A DNA stretch of 64,000 nt, from the NCBI RefSeq assembly GCF_022811705.1, contig NZ_CP094528.1:1426001-1490000 (forward strand). The letters are read 5' to 3'. This DNA is from Agromyces larvae. Its GTDB lineage: Bacteria > Actinomycetota > Actinomycetes > Actinomycetales > Microbacteriaceae. Under the pieces are notes generated by a model. The model was not told where the DNA came from and did not search any database. It saw nothing but the letters and a program-made list of their open reading frames with translations. The position numbers and the translations under genes were made by a program. Positions 18,789-32,200 of this stretch are shown one piece after another; position 1 is the stretch's first letter, and each line of letters starts with the position of its first letter.

Positions 18789-19550
18789 CTACCGAGCGTG
18801 CGAGGTGCGAACCGCGTCCGCCTCGCGCGCGGCAGCCACCGCCGCGGCGACCACCTCGGCGTCGGTCGCGTCGAACGCATCGGCTCCGCCGCCCGGGCCG
18901 CCGCGGCCCCGCGTCGCAGGGCGGCGAGCGGACAGGTGCACGGCGTCGACGCCGGCCGAGGCGAGCGCGGCGATGTCGCCGACGCGCACGCCGCCGCCGG
19001 CCATCACCTCGAGCTCGTCGCCGACCGCCGCCCGCATCGCGGCGAGGCCGGCCAGGCCCGCCCGGCAATCGGGCGCACCGCCCGAGGTGAGCACGCGGCG
19101 CACTCCGCGGCCGTGCAGCGAAACGACCGCTGCGACCGGATCGGCGGCCGCGTCGACCGCGCGATGCACGGTGACGTCGAGCCCTCCGGCGGCGTCGACC
19201 CAGCGTGCCAGACGCTCGTGGTCGAGCCCGCCCGCCTCGTCGAGCGCGCCGACGACCACTCCGTCGGCGCCGAGCCGGACGCACCAGCGGATGTCGCGCT
19301 CCACCTGCGCCGCCTCGTCGGCGTCGTACACGAATCCGCCGCCGCGGGGTCGCACGAGCACGTGCACGAAGCTCGCAGCACCTGCCTGCCGGGCCGCATC
19401 GACCGCCGCTTCGATGAGCCCGGCCGCGGGGGTCAGCCCGCCCAGCCCGAGCGCCTGGCACACCTCGACGCGCGCAGCACCCGCCTGGAGCGCGAGGCGA
19501 ACGCCCGCGACATCCTGCACGGCGATCTCGACCGGAAGACTCGTCAGCAC
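18789..19550 (-). CDS. cutC: CutC-family protein
   Basis: 253 residues with a TIM-barrel pattern: VEIAVQDVAGVRLALQAGAARVEVCQAL at the front, then GGLTPAAGLIEAA, RPRGGGFVY, GADGVVVGAL, DVTVHRAVDAA, RVLTSGG and VMAGGGVR, all hallmarks of CutC. The family was named for copper homeostasis but its biochemical role is unsettled. A GTG start at 19550 fits the family N-terminus; GGAGGAGG lies 12 bases upstream, slightly far. It follows the ilvC terminator, so it may have its own promoter in the 98-bp gap. Confidence 0.92.
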   Translation of the reverse strand: MLTSLPVEIAVQDVAGVRLALQAGAARVEVCQALGLGGLTPAAGLIEAAVDAARQAGAASFVHVLVRPRGGGFVYDADEAAQVERDIRWCVRLGADGVVVGALDEAGGLDHERLARWVDAAGGLDVTVHRAVDAAADPVAAVVSLHGRGVRRVLTSGGAPDCRAGLAGLAAMRAAVGDELEVMAGGGVRVGDIAALASAGVDAVHLSARRPATRGRGGPGGGADAFDATDAEVVAAAVAAAREADAVRTSHAR

Positions 19551-19599
19551 CTGGTCACCGTACCTCCTCCGCGGAATCCGACTCCCACGCACACCGCGA

Positions 19600-19629
19600 G
19601 GGCGGGACCGGCCGAAGCCGATCCCGCCC
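19600..19629 (-). terminator. Hairpin after ilvC
   Basis: GGGCGGGA pairs with TCCCGCCC around an inner CGGC/GCCG stem, 20 bp beyond the ilvC stop. It is a good candidate for the end of the ilv transcript. Confidence 0.65.
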
Positions 19630-19648
19630 CCTGCGGTCGATCCGTGCG

Positions 19649-23093
<3,445 letters not shown>

Positions 23094-23134
23094 GCGATTC
23101 CTTCTGATGGACGGTGAGCGGAAATGCGCAGCAC

Positions 23135-24829
23135 TCAGCCCGTGGTCGCGCCTTCGGCAGCGGAGCGCACGAGCTTCGAATACTTCGCGAGAACACCGCG
23201 GGTATAGCGCGGGGGAAGTGGCGCCCAGCCTTCACGGCGGGCTGCCAGCTCGGCTTCGTCGACCAGTAGGTCGATGGAACGAGCCGCGATATCGACCCGA
23301 ATCAGATCACCATCGCGCACGAAGGCGATCGGACCTGCGTCCACTGCCTCGGGTGCCAGATGGCCGACGCACAGACCGGTTGTGCCGCCTGAGAATCGAC
23401 CGTCCGTCAAGAGTAGTACATCTTTTCCGAGGCCGGCGCCCTTGATGGCCGCCGTGATGGCGAGCATCTCGCGCATGCCGGGGCCGCCCTTCGGCCCCTC
23501 GTAGCGGATCACCACGACGTCGCCGTGCGAGATCTCGCCGTTCGTGAGCGCGTCCATCGCGGCGCGCTCTCGCTCGAACACGCGGGCGGGGCCCTCGAAC
23601 ACCGTCGCGTCGAAGCCGGCGGTCTTCACGACCGCTCCCTCGGGCGCGAGCGTGCCCTTCAGGATGGTGAGTCCGCCGGTGGCGTGGATCGGGTCGTCGA
23701 GGGTGTGCAGCACCTCGCCGTCGAGCGGCTCCGGGTCGAGCTCCTCGAGGTTCTCGCGCATGGTCTTGCCGGTGACGGTGAGCACGTCGCCGTGCAGCAG
23801 CCCGGCGTCGAGCAGCGCCTTCATGAGCACGGGCACGCCGCCCCGGCGGTCGACGTCGTTCATGACGTACTTGCCGAACGGCTTCAGATCGCCGATGTGC
23901 GGCACCTTCGAGCCGATGCGGTTGAAGTCGTCGAGCGTGAGCTCGACCTCGGCCTCGCGCGCGATGGCGAGCAGGTGCAGCACGATGTTGGTCGAACCGC
24001 CGAGCGCCATGCCGACGGCGATGGCGTTCTCGAACGCCTCCTTGGTGAGGATCTGGCGCGCGGTGATGCCCCGGTTCAGCAGGTTGACGACCGCCTCGCC
24101 CGACCGGTGCGCGTAGTAGTCGCGGCGGCGGTCGGCCGACGCGGGCGACGCCGACCCCGGCAGCGAGAGCCCCAGCGCCTCGGCGACCGAGGCCATCGTG
24201 TTCGCGGTGTACATGCCGCCGCACGCGCCCTCGCCCGGGGCGAACGCGCACTCGATGCGCTTGGCGTCGGCCTCGCTCATCTTGCCGGCCTTGACCGCGC
24301 CGACCGCCTCGAACGAGTCGATGATCGTGATGTCCTTCTCGGTGCCGTCGCTCAGGCGCACCCAGCCGGGCGCGATCGAGCCGGCGTAGAGGAACACGCT
24401 GGACAGGTCGAGCCGGGCCGCGGCCATCAGCATGCCGGGGATCGACTTGTCGCAGCCGGCGAGCAGCACCGAGCCGTCGAGGCGCTCGGCCTGCATGACG
24501 ACCTCGACCGAGTCGGCGATGACCTCGCGCGAGACGAGCGAGAAGTGCATGCCCTCGTGACCCATCGAGATGCCGTCCGACACCGACACGGTGCCGAACT
24601 GCAGCGGATAGCCGCCGCCCGCGTGCACGCCCTCTTTCGCGGCGCGCGCGAGGCGGTCGAGCGAGAGGTTGCAGGGGGTGATCTCGTTCCACGAGCTCGC
24701 GATGCCGATCTGCGGCTTGTCCCAGTCGGCGTCGCCCATGCCGACGGCGCGGAGCATGCCTCGGCTGGTGGTGGCTTCGATGCCGTCGGTGACGACGCGA
24801 CTACGGGGCTTGGGGTCGATCTGGGACAT
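23135..24829 (-). CDS. ilvD: Dihydroxy-acid dehydratase
   Basis: Fe-S enzyme that dehydrates the dihydroxy acids to 2-oxo acids, the step after IlvC. 564 residues. Cluster-ligand cysteines are visible in [21 protein letters not shown] and [26 protein letters not shown] is the usual C-terminal signature. It begins 9 bp after the trehalose gene stop and precedes ilvB by 41 bp on the same strand. The order ilvD-ilvB-ilvN-ilvC places all common branched-chain steps except transamination in one run. Confidence 0.98.
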   Translation of the reverse strand: MSQIDPKPRSRVVTDGIEATTSRGMLRAVGMGDADWDKPQIGIASSWNEITPCNLSLDRLARAAKEGVHAGGGYPLQFGTVSVSDGISMGHEGMHFSLVSREVIADSVEVVMQAERLDGSVLLAGCDKSIPGMLMAAARLDLSSVFLYAGSIAPGWVRLSDGTEKDITIIDSFEAVGAVKAGKMSEADAKRIECAFAPGEGACGGMYTANTMASVAEALGLSLPGSASPASADRRRDYYAHRSGEAVVNLLNRGITARQILTKEAFENAIAVGMALGGSTNIVLHLLAIAREAEVELTLDDFNRIGSKVPHIGDLKPFGKYVMNDVDRRGGVPVLMKALLDAGLLHGDVLTVTGKTMRENLEELDPEPLDGEVLHTLDDPIHATGGLTILKGTLAPEGAVVKTAGFDATVFEGPARVFERERAAMDALTNGEISHGDVVVIRYEGPKGGPGMREMLAITAAIKGAGLGKDVLLLTDGRFSGGTTGLCVGHLAPEAVDAGPIAFVRDGDLIRVDIAARSIDLLVDEAELAARREGWAPLPPRYTRGVLAKYSKLVRSAAEGATTG

Positions 24830-24838
24830 GCGTCGAGT

Positions 24839-27133
24839 CTATGGCCAGCGCGGAGATGCCCCCGCCGCGGCCGTCCTCGCCTGGACGAGGTGCTCGAGGA
24901 GCTCTGCGACGTCGGCGGTGCTGCGCACGCGGTGCGAGGCGATCGACTTGCCCGACCCCACCTTCACCCCGAGGTCGTCGGCTTCGAGCACCGCGAACGC
25001 ATCCTCGTCGGTGACGTCGTCGCCGAGGTACAGCACCCCGCTGGCCCCCACGTGCTGCCGCAGCCGGCTGAGCGACTCGCCCTTGTCGCTCGAGCGCACC
25101 GAGAACTCGAGCACGCTCTTGCCCGACCGCACGGTGATCCCCGGCAGCTCCTCGGCGACCCGTTCGCGAGCGGCCTGCTGCAGCGCCACCCCGGCGGCCG
25201 GAGACATCCGACGCGTGTGCAGCGCGATGCCCGCGGGCTTGCGCTCGATCCAGGCGGCCTCGCTCGCCGCGGCGACGCGCTCGACCAGCTGGGTGAGCCG
25301 ATCGAGATCCTCGCGCTCGGCGTCGCGCAGATCGATGGTGACCGCGCCGGTGTCGAGCTGCAGCTCGACCCCGTGCGATCCCGACAGCAGCACACCCTCG
25401 GGCGGCGCTGCGACTTCGGAGAGGCTGTCGAGCGCGCGGCCCGACACGATCGCCACCCGCGTGTCCGGCAGGGTGAGGAGCTGTTCGATCGCCCGTCGTG
25501 CGCCGTCGGTGGCCCTGGCGTCCTCCGGCCGGTCGACGATCGGCGCCAGCGTGCCGTCGAAATCGAGGGCGACGAGCATCCGGTCGGTGCGGGCGAGCCC
25601 GTCGAGATCGGCGATGAGCTGCTCGGAGAGTCCCGCGGCGAGCTTGCCCGAACCCGTGAGCGCTTCGAGGAAGCTCGCCGACCAGTGCGCCACATCGTTC
25701 TCGCGGACGCGTTTGCGCAGCGATCGCATCCGTCGCGCCCGCTCCTTGGGCGGCATCTCGACGGCGCCCATCATCGCGTCCTTCAGCCCCTCGATGTCGT
25801 GCGGGTTGACCAGGATCGCCTGCCGCAGCTCGTCGGACGCGCCCGTGAACTCGCTCAGCACGAGCGCGCCGTCGTTGTCGAACCGGCACGCGACGTACTC
25901 CTTGGCGACCAGGTTCATGCCGTCGCGCAGCGCGGTGACGAGCATCACGTCGGCGGCGAGGTAGAGCGCCACCATCTCTTCGCGCGGATACCCGTGATGC
26001 AGGTACGCGACGGCCTGATGGCCGAGCGTCGACTGGTCGCCGTTCAGCCGGCCCACCATGAGCTCGATCTCGTCGCGCAACTGCCGGTAGGTCTCCACCC
26101 GCTCGCGGGACGGGCTGGCCACCTGCACGAGCGTCGCGTCCTCGACCGACAGCCGGCCGTCGCGCAGCAGCTCGCCGAACGCCTTGATGCGATGCCGGAT
26201 GCCCTTGGTGTAGTCGAGGCGGTCGACACCGAGCATGACGGTCTTCGGATCGCCCAGTTCTTCGCGGATCTGCCGCGCGCGCTCCTGCACCTCGGGCCGG
26301 CGGGCGATCTCCTCGAAGCCCGCCGCGTCGATCGAGATCGGGAAATGCCGGGCCACCACCCGTCGGGTGCCGGTGCCGCCGACCGTGTCGTCGGGCACCT
26401 CGATCACCGTCCCGCGCGTGGTGTAGCCGAACAGCCGGCGCACGGCGCGCGTGAAGTTGCCGGCGTCGGCCGCGCGCTGGAATCCGATCACGTCGGCGCC
26501 GAGCAGGCCGTCGACCACCTGGCGCCGCCACGGCAGCTGCGAGTAGATGCCGTAGGCGGGGAACGGAATGTGGTTGAAGAACCCGATCACGAGATCGGGC
26601 CGCTGCTCGCGCAGCATGCGCGGCACGAGCTGGAGCTGGTAGTCCTGCACCCACACGACCGCGTCCTCCGCGGCGGCGCGGGCGGCGGCCTCGGCGAACC
26701 GGCGGTTGACCCGCACGTACGCGTCCCACCACTCGCGGTGGAACGTCGGCGGAGCGATCACGTCGTGGTACAGCGGCCAGAGGGTGTCGTTCGAGAAGCC
26801 CTCGTAGTAGTCGGCCACCTCGTCGGCCGACAGCGGCACCGGGATGAGTTCGATGCCGTCGTGCTCGAACGCGTCGAACTCGCGGTCGGCGACGCCGGCC
26901 CAACCGATCCAGGCGCCGTCGGCGGCGCGCATGACGGGTTCGAGCGCGGTCACGAGCCCGCCCGGCGAGGTCTTCCACTCGATCTCGGCGCCCGTGCCGC
27001 CGACGTAGTCGACGGGCAGCCGGTTCGACACCACGATCATGTCGTAGCGCACCGCGGACGGCGCGGCGACGCGGTCGCCGACGGCGACGGGCGCGGCGTC
27101 GGGCGCGGGATCGGTTTCGGGGGCGTTCGTCAT
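24839..27133 (-). CDS. Fused trehalose-6-phosphate synthase/phosphatase
   Basis: A 764-residue bifunctional protein. Residues ~30-490 are a GT20 (OtsA-type) UDP/GDP-glucose:glucose-6-phosphate glucosyltransferase: VVSNRLPV, WVQDYQLQLVP, FFNHIPFP, LGVDRLDYTKGIRHRI and RDGMNLVAKEYVA. Residues ~515-755 are a HAD-type OtsB phosphatase: ALDFDGTLAPI (about 521-531), VAIVSGR, and LYLGDDVTDEDAF. Together they make trehalose from glucose-6-phosphate in the cytoplasm. The disordered N-terminal 28 residues are Ala/Pro/Asp-rich. GGGAGGA precedes the ATG. It is 9 bp upstream of ilvD, so trehalose synthesis and ilvD are likely cotranscribed. Confidence 0.96.
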   Translation of the reverse strand: MTNAPETDPAPDAAPVAVGDRVAAPSAVRYDMIVVSNRLPVDYVGGTGAEIEWKTSPGGLVTALEPVMRAADGAWIGWAGVADREFDAFEHDGIELIPVPLSADEVADYYEGFSNDTLWPLYHDVIAPPTFHREWWDAYVRVNRRFAEAAARAAAEDAVVWVQDYQLQLVPRMLREQRPDLVIGFFNHIPFPAYGIYSQLPWRRQVVDGLLGADVIGFQRAADAGNFTRAVRRLFGYTTRGTVIEVPDDTVGGTGTRRVVARHFPISIDAAGFEEIARRPEVQERARQIREELGDPKTVMLGVDRLDYTKGIRHRIKAFGELLRDGRLSVEDATLVQVASPSRERVETYRQLRDEIELMVGRLNGDQSTLGHQAVAYLHHGYPREEMVALYLAADVMLVTALRDGMNLVAKEYVACRFDNDGALVLSEFTGASDELRQAILVNPHDIEGLKDAMMGAVEMPPKERARRMRSLRKRVRENDVAHWSASFLEALTGSGKLAAGLSEQLIADLDGLARTDRMLVALDFDGTLAPIVDRPEDARATDGARRAIEQLLTLPDTRVAIVSGRALDSLSEVAAPPEGVLLSGSHGVELQLDTGAVTIDLRDAEREDLDRLTQLVERVAAASEAAWIERKPAGIALHTRRMSPAAGVALQQAARERVAEELPGITVRSGKSVLEFSVRSSDKGESLSRLRQHVGASGVLYLGDDVTDEDAFAVLEADDLGVKVGSGKSIASHRVRSTADVAELLEHLVQARTAAAGASPRWP

Positions 27134-27222
27134 TCGGCGGTCCTCCCTGACATCGGATTCAGGCTAACAGCCGTGCCCCCGCCGGACAGGGGGTTGCGAC
27201 CGCGCAGGGGTCGCGACCGAGC

Positions 27223-27290
27223 GGGCGCTGCGACCGGTCGGGCGCTGCGACCGGTCGGGCGCTGCGACCGGTCGGGCGCTGCGACCGCGC
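27223..27290. repeat. Four tandem 17-bp repeats upstream of the trehalose gene
   Basis: The unit GGGCGCTGCGACCGGTC occurs four times head to tail, the last diverging at its final three bases. The array ends at the base before the YhgE-gene stop codon, in the 157-bp gap upstream of the trehalose gene. Each unit contains GACCGGTC, itself a palindrome. Confidence 0.85.
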
Positions 27291-29246
27291 TCAGCCGAGC
27301 GCGGTCGCGGCGAACCCGATCGAGCGGATGCCCCGCCTCCGGCCGACCACGAGCGCCGTGCCCGCGATCGCGACCGCCGCCATCGCCGCGAGCACGCCCG
27401 CCGCCCCGGCGACGGCGCCACCGCTCGCGCCCGCGACGATCGCCTGCATCCCGTCGACCGCCCAGGTGAGCGGCAGCAGCGGACTGATCGCCTGGAACGG
27501 CCCGCTCAGCACCTCGACCGGCAGCAGTCCCCCGGTCGCGGCGAGCTGCAGGGCGAGCAGCACGAGCGAGACGATCGCCCCGCCCCGGCCGAGTGCGACC
27601 GTGAGGAACGCGTGGATCGCGGTGAACGCGAGCGCGAGCAGCGCCGAGAAGGCGAGCGTCTGCGGCAGCACGCTCCAGCTCACGCCGAGCGTGGTGTGCA
27701 CGAGCGCCACCACGGCGGCCGCCTGCACGAGCGCCACCAGCCCGGCGCGCGCGAGCGTGCGCCACACGAGGCCGCCGGTCGACGCGGTGCTGCGCAGCGC
27801 CTCGCGGCCGAACGGCCGGAACACGAGGAACATCGCGAGCGCCCCCACCCACAGCCCGATCGGGGCGAACAGCATGGCGATGATGCCGCCGGTGCCCTCG
27901 ATCTCGTGGTCGCGCGCGGCGTCGACCACGACCGGCTCGGAGACGACCTTCGCGGTGCGCTCGGCGTCGAGGTCGGTGAGCGCCTTCGCCTGCTCGGCGC
28001 CCGAGGCGAGCCCGTCGGCGAACGTGCGGGTGCCGTCGGCGAGCTGCCCCGCACCGGAGGCGGCCTCGCCGGCTCCGGTGGAGAGCTGCCCGAGGCCGGT
28101 CGCGAGCTCGCCGACGCCCGACGCGAGTCCGGTCGCGCCGTCGCGCAGGCCGGCCGAGCCGGTCGCGAGCTGCGCGGCGCCGCCGGCGAGTCCGTCGATT
28201 CCGCCCTGTACGCCGTCGATGGCGCCGCGGGATGCCGCGGCGAGCTGCTGCCCGCCGGTGGCGAGCCGGCCGAGCTGCCCGCGGACGCCGTCGATCGTGC
28301 CGGCCGCCTCGGCGAGCTGCGGGTACTGCTCGACGAGTTCGGGGTGTTCGGCGAGCAGGGCGGCGAACCGGTCGGCCACCGGCCCGACAGCCTGCTCGAC
28401 CTGGTCGACGCCCTGGGCGATGCCGCCCGTATACGCGTCCCACTGGTTCGAGATCTCGTCGAGTCCGGCCGCACCGCGACCGAGGTCGCCGAGGCCCGCC
28501 GCGATGCCGTCGACGCCCTCGGTGTACCGGCGCACGCCGTCGGCGTACGCCGCGGCGCCGGTCGCGGCATCCGTGGCCCCCGATGCCGCCTGCGCGACAC
28601 CCCCCGAGAGCTGACCGACACCGTCGGCCAGGCCGGAGGCGCCCGTCGCGAGCTGCCCGGCGCCGTCGGCCGCTTCGCCGAGCGAGCCGCCGAATCCGGC
28701 CAGTTCGGCGTAGAACCCCTCGAGATACTGGGCGGTGAGCTGCTGCCCGAAGGCCGCGGTCATCGCGGTGCCGACCGACTGCGCGACCGAGCCCGCGAGG
28801 TAGCCGTGCGCGTCGTCGGTGCGGATCTGCAGCTGCGCCTGGGTCGGGTCGGCGCCGCCGAGCGAGGTCACCGAGGCCGAGAACGCCGAGGGGATGGTGA
28901 GCACCGCGTACGCGTCGCCCGAGGCGAGCAGATCGGCCGCCTCGTCGCCGTTCGAGATCGTCCACGAGAATCCGGCGGAATCGGGGCCGGTGAGCTCGGT
29001 GACGAGCTGGCGGCCCGCGAGCACCGGCTGCTCGGTGCCGTCGGGCAGGGTCATGGTGACCATCTCGTCGTCGTTCACGACGATCGCGGGGATGGCGTCG
29101 AGCCGGTCGTCGGCGCCGCCGAGCGCGCCGGCGATGATGCCGGCGACCGCCAGCGGCACGACGAGGACGGTGGCGAGCAGGGCGGCCGCCCGAGTGCGGC
29201 GACGACGCACGCCGGTGCCGAGCAGGGCCTGGAGTCTGGTGCTCAT
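27291..29246 (-). CDS. YhgE/Pip-type membrane exporter protein
   Basis: 651 residues in the YhgE/Pip (ABC-2-like) layout: one N-terminal membrane helix (about 18-45), a long extracytoplasmic region (about 50-450) made of degenerate heptad/undecad repeats such as GxxxLxxGxxxLxxG (for example ATGASGLADGVGQLSGG), then five or six C-terminal membrane segments (about 455-640). Members are involved in export of virulence or envelope factors. The ATG overlaps the stop of the MMPL gene as ATGA, so both are translated together under tetR control. Confidence 0.88.
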   Translation of the reverse strand: MSTRLQALLGTGVRRRRTRAAALLATVLVVPLAVAGIIAGALGGADDRLDAIPAIVVNDDEMVTMTLPDGTEQPVLAGRQLVTELTGPDSAGFSWTISNGDEAADLLASGDAYAVLTIPSAFSASVTSLGGADPTQAQLQIRTDDAHGYLAGSVAQSVGTAMTAAFGQQLTAQYLEGFYAELAGFGGSLGEAADGAGQLATGASGLADGVGQLSGGVAQAASGATDAATGAAAYADGVRRYTEGVDGIAAGLGDLGRGAAGLDEISNQWDAYTGGIAQGVDQVEQAVGPVADRFAALLAEHPELVEQYPQLAEAAGTIDGVRGQLGRLATGGQQLAAASRGAIDGVQGGIDGLAGGAAQLATGSAGLRDGATGLASGVGELATGLGQLSTGAGEAASGAGQLADGTRTFADGLASGAEQAKALTDLDAERTAKVVSEPVVVDAARDHEIEGTGGIIAMLFAPIGLWVGALAMFLVFRPFGREALRSTASTGGLVWRTLARAGLVALVQAAAVVALVHTTLGVSWSVLPQTLAFSALLALAFTAIHAFLTVALGRGGAIVSLVLLALQLAATGGLLPVEVLSGPFQAISPLLPLTWAVDGMQAIVAGASGGAVAGAAGVLAAMAAVAIAGTALVVGRRRGIRSIGFAATALG

Positions 29247-32200
29247 CGGATGGCCTCCTGGATCACGGGGCTGAGACGGACGGTTCGGATGCCTCGCGCC
29301 GCGAACGCCGCGGCGGGGCGGCCGGGGGCGACTCCGGCGATGACCGCGACCTGCCGCGGCACGAGCGCCGCGGCGGCCGCCCACAGACGGGCGTCGTCGG
29401 CGCCGGTCTCGTCGTCGAGGTCGATCACGACGGCGTCGGGCTTCTCGGCGAGAGCCGCGGCGAGCGCGACGAGGGTGCGGTCGACCGCACCGAGCGCGGC
29501 CACCGGGGTGTCCTCGGCGAACGGCGCCGACGCGTTCGAAACGGCGTCGGGCGAGGCATCCGATGCGGCCGCGCCGGAGGCCTGCGCCGCCCGCTCGACC
29601 CACACCCGCCGGGCGCGGCGCGACGGCCACAGCCGGTACCAGGCACGCGTCGCGTCGAGGCGCGCGCCGACCTGTTCGCCCACCGTGCGCGCGTTGCCGT
29701 CGCCGGCCGCGACCTCGGCGATCGCGACCCGGCGTGCGACCGCTCCCGCCTCCGACGGCAGGGGGCGGCCGAACACGGCGACCCGGCCCGACACGGGCTC
29801 GAGCCGGCCCGCGAGCGTCGCGGCGACGATGCGGCGGTCGACGGGCTCGCCCTCGACGAGCAGCAGCCCGCCCGCGGGCACCTCGACGTCGACCGGGCCG
29901 ACCGGCCGGTCGGCGAGCCCGAACACGGCGCGCTCAGCGCGGATCACGGCGGTTGAGCCGGCCGCCCATGCGGCCTGCTCGAGGTGGTCGCGAAGGCCCT
30001 CGCCCTCAATGTCGACCGACGGCAGCGCACGATCGAGCCACCTCGGCAGCCACCACGCCCCGCGCCCGGCGAGCGCCATCGCGGCGGGAACGAGCGTCAT
30101 CCGCACGAGGAACGCGTCGAACGCGACGCCGACCGCGAGCGCGAACGCAATGCCCTTGATCACGCCGGACCCTTCGGGCACGAACGCGAAGAAGACGAAG
30201 AACATGATGAGCGCCGCGGCCGTGACCACGCGCGCGGCGTGCTGGAACCCGTGCACGATCGCGGTGCGGGGCTCGCCCTTCGACACGCTCGGGGCACCTT
30301 CGGCCCCCGCTCCCTGAGCCTGTCGAAGGGCCTGAGCCGCCTCCGCTCCCTGAGCCTGTCGAAGGGCCTGAGCCGCCCCGGCTCCCTCGGCCGCCCCCGC
30401 TCCCTGAGCCTGTCGAAGGGACCGTACATACTCCTCCCGCATCCCCGACACGAGGAACACCTCGTAGTCCATCGCGAGGCCGAACAGCACCGCCATGAGC
30501 AGGATCGGCAGGAAGCTGAGGATCGGCCCCGGCTCGATGTGCAGCAGGTCGGCGAACCATCCCCACTGGAACACCGCGACCGTCAGCCCGATCGCGCCGA
30601 ACGCCGACAGCAGGAACCCGAGCGCGGCTTTCAGCGGCACGAACACCGAGCGGAACACGATGAGCAGCAGCACGATCGACAGGCCGACGACGATGAGCGC
30701 GAACGGGATGAGCGCGTCGTCGAGCCGGTTCGAGATGTCGATCGACACGGCCGTGTAGCCGGTGACGGCGATCGGGGTGCCGAAGTCGGCGGCGATCGAG
30801 GGTTCGAGCTCGCGGATCTCCTCGACGATGCGCTTGGTCTCGGGGTCGTTCGGCGCGCTCTCGGGGATGACCTGGATGATCGCGGTGTCGACGGTCTCGT
30901 TCGGCAGGCCCTGCCCGACGTACGCGACGCCGTCGAGCGCAGCGATGCGGTCGCCGATCTCGTCGAGGTCGTCGAAGATGTCGGTCGTCTGCGTGATGTC
31001 GACCGTCACGATGAGCGGGCCGTTGTAGCCGGGGCCGAAGCCGTCGGCGATGAGGTCGTACGCCTCGCGCTGTGCGCTGCCCGGCTCTGCGGTCGCGTCG
31101 CTCGGCAGGTTGAGGTCGAGGCTCGCCGCGGGGATCGCCGCAGTGCCGAGCACCCCGACGACGAGCACGAGGAACACCGCGGGCGCCTTCAGCACCAGGT
31201 CGACCCAACGGCGCCCCATGGTGCGCTTGCCGCCCTCGTCGTGCGCGACCGCCCGCCGGTGCGCCCGGCTCCCCGGCTTCGGCACCAGGCGGCGACCGGC
31301 GACGCCGAGCAACGCGGGCAGCAGCGTGACCGCCCCGGCCACCGCGACGAGCACGGCGAACGCGGCACCCACCCCCATCACGCTGAGGAACGGGATGCCG
31401 ACCACGAGCAGGCCGAGCAGCGCGATGATCACGGTGAGGCCGGCGAACACGACCGCGCCGCCCGCGGTCGCGACCGCTTCGGCCGCGCTGTCCTCCGGAT
31501 CCTGCCCGCGGGCGAGCTGCGTGCGGTGCCGCGACAGGATGAACAGGGCGTAGTCGATGCCGACCGCGAGTCCGATCATGACCGCGAGCATCGGGGCGGT
31601 GCTCGACACCGGTGCGAAGGCGGCGACGATCGAGATGCCGCCGAACGCCAGCCCGACCCCGAGGATCGCGGTCAGCAGCGGCATCCCCGCCGCGAGCAGC
31701 GACCCGAACGTGATGACGAGCACCACGCCCGCGAACACCACGCCGAACACCTCGGTGAGCGTCAGCCCGAAGCTCGTCTCCTGGAACACCTCGCCGCCGA
31801 ACGCCACCGCCATGCCGGCGTCGTCGGCGATCGCGCCGGTCGCGGTCACGGCCTCGATCGAGGCATCCGTCACCTCGGCGACCGACCCGTCGAACTGGAC
31901 CTGGAGGTACGCGGTGCGCCCGTCGTCGGAGACCTGATCGCCCGCGTACTCGTCGAACGGGCCGAGCACGCTCGCGACGCCGTCGACCTGTTCGAGCTCC
32001 GTCTCCATCGCGGCGATCGCGTCGCGGAAGGGCGGGTCCTCGACGGATGCCCCGTCGGGAGCCTCGACGACCGCCTTCGCCTGCGCGCCCGCCGTCTGCG
32101 GGAACACCGCGGCGAGGTGGTCGATCGCCTCCTGCGACTCGGTGCCCGGGATCGCGAACGACTCCTGGAGCTGACCGCCGAGCCCGACCCCGGCGCCGAG

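Noticed and set aside
23525..27469. A 1314-codon open frame on the plus strand
   Set aside because: It is antisense to ilvD and the trehalose gene; no ribosome site or protein-like composition.
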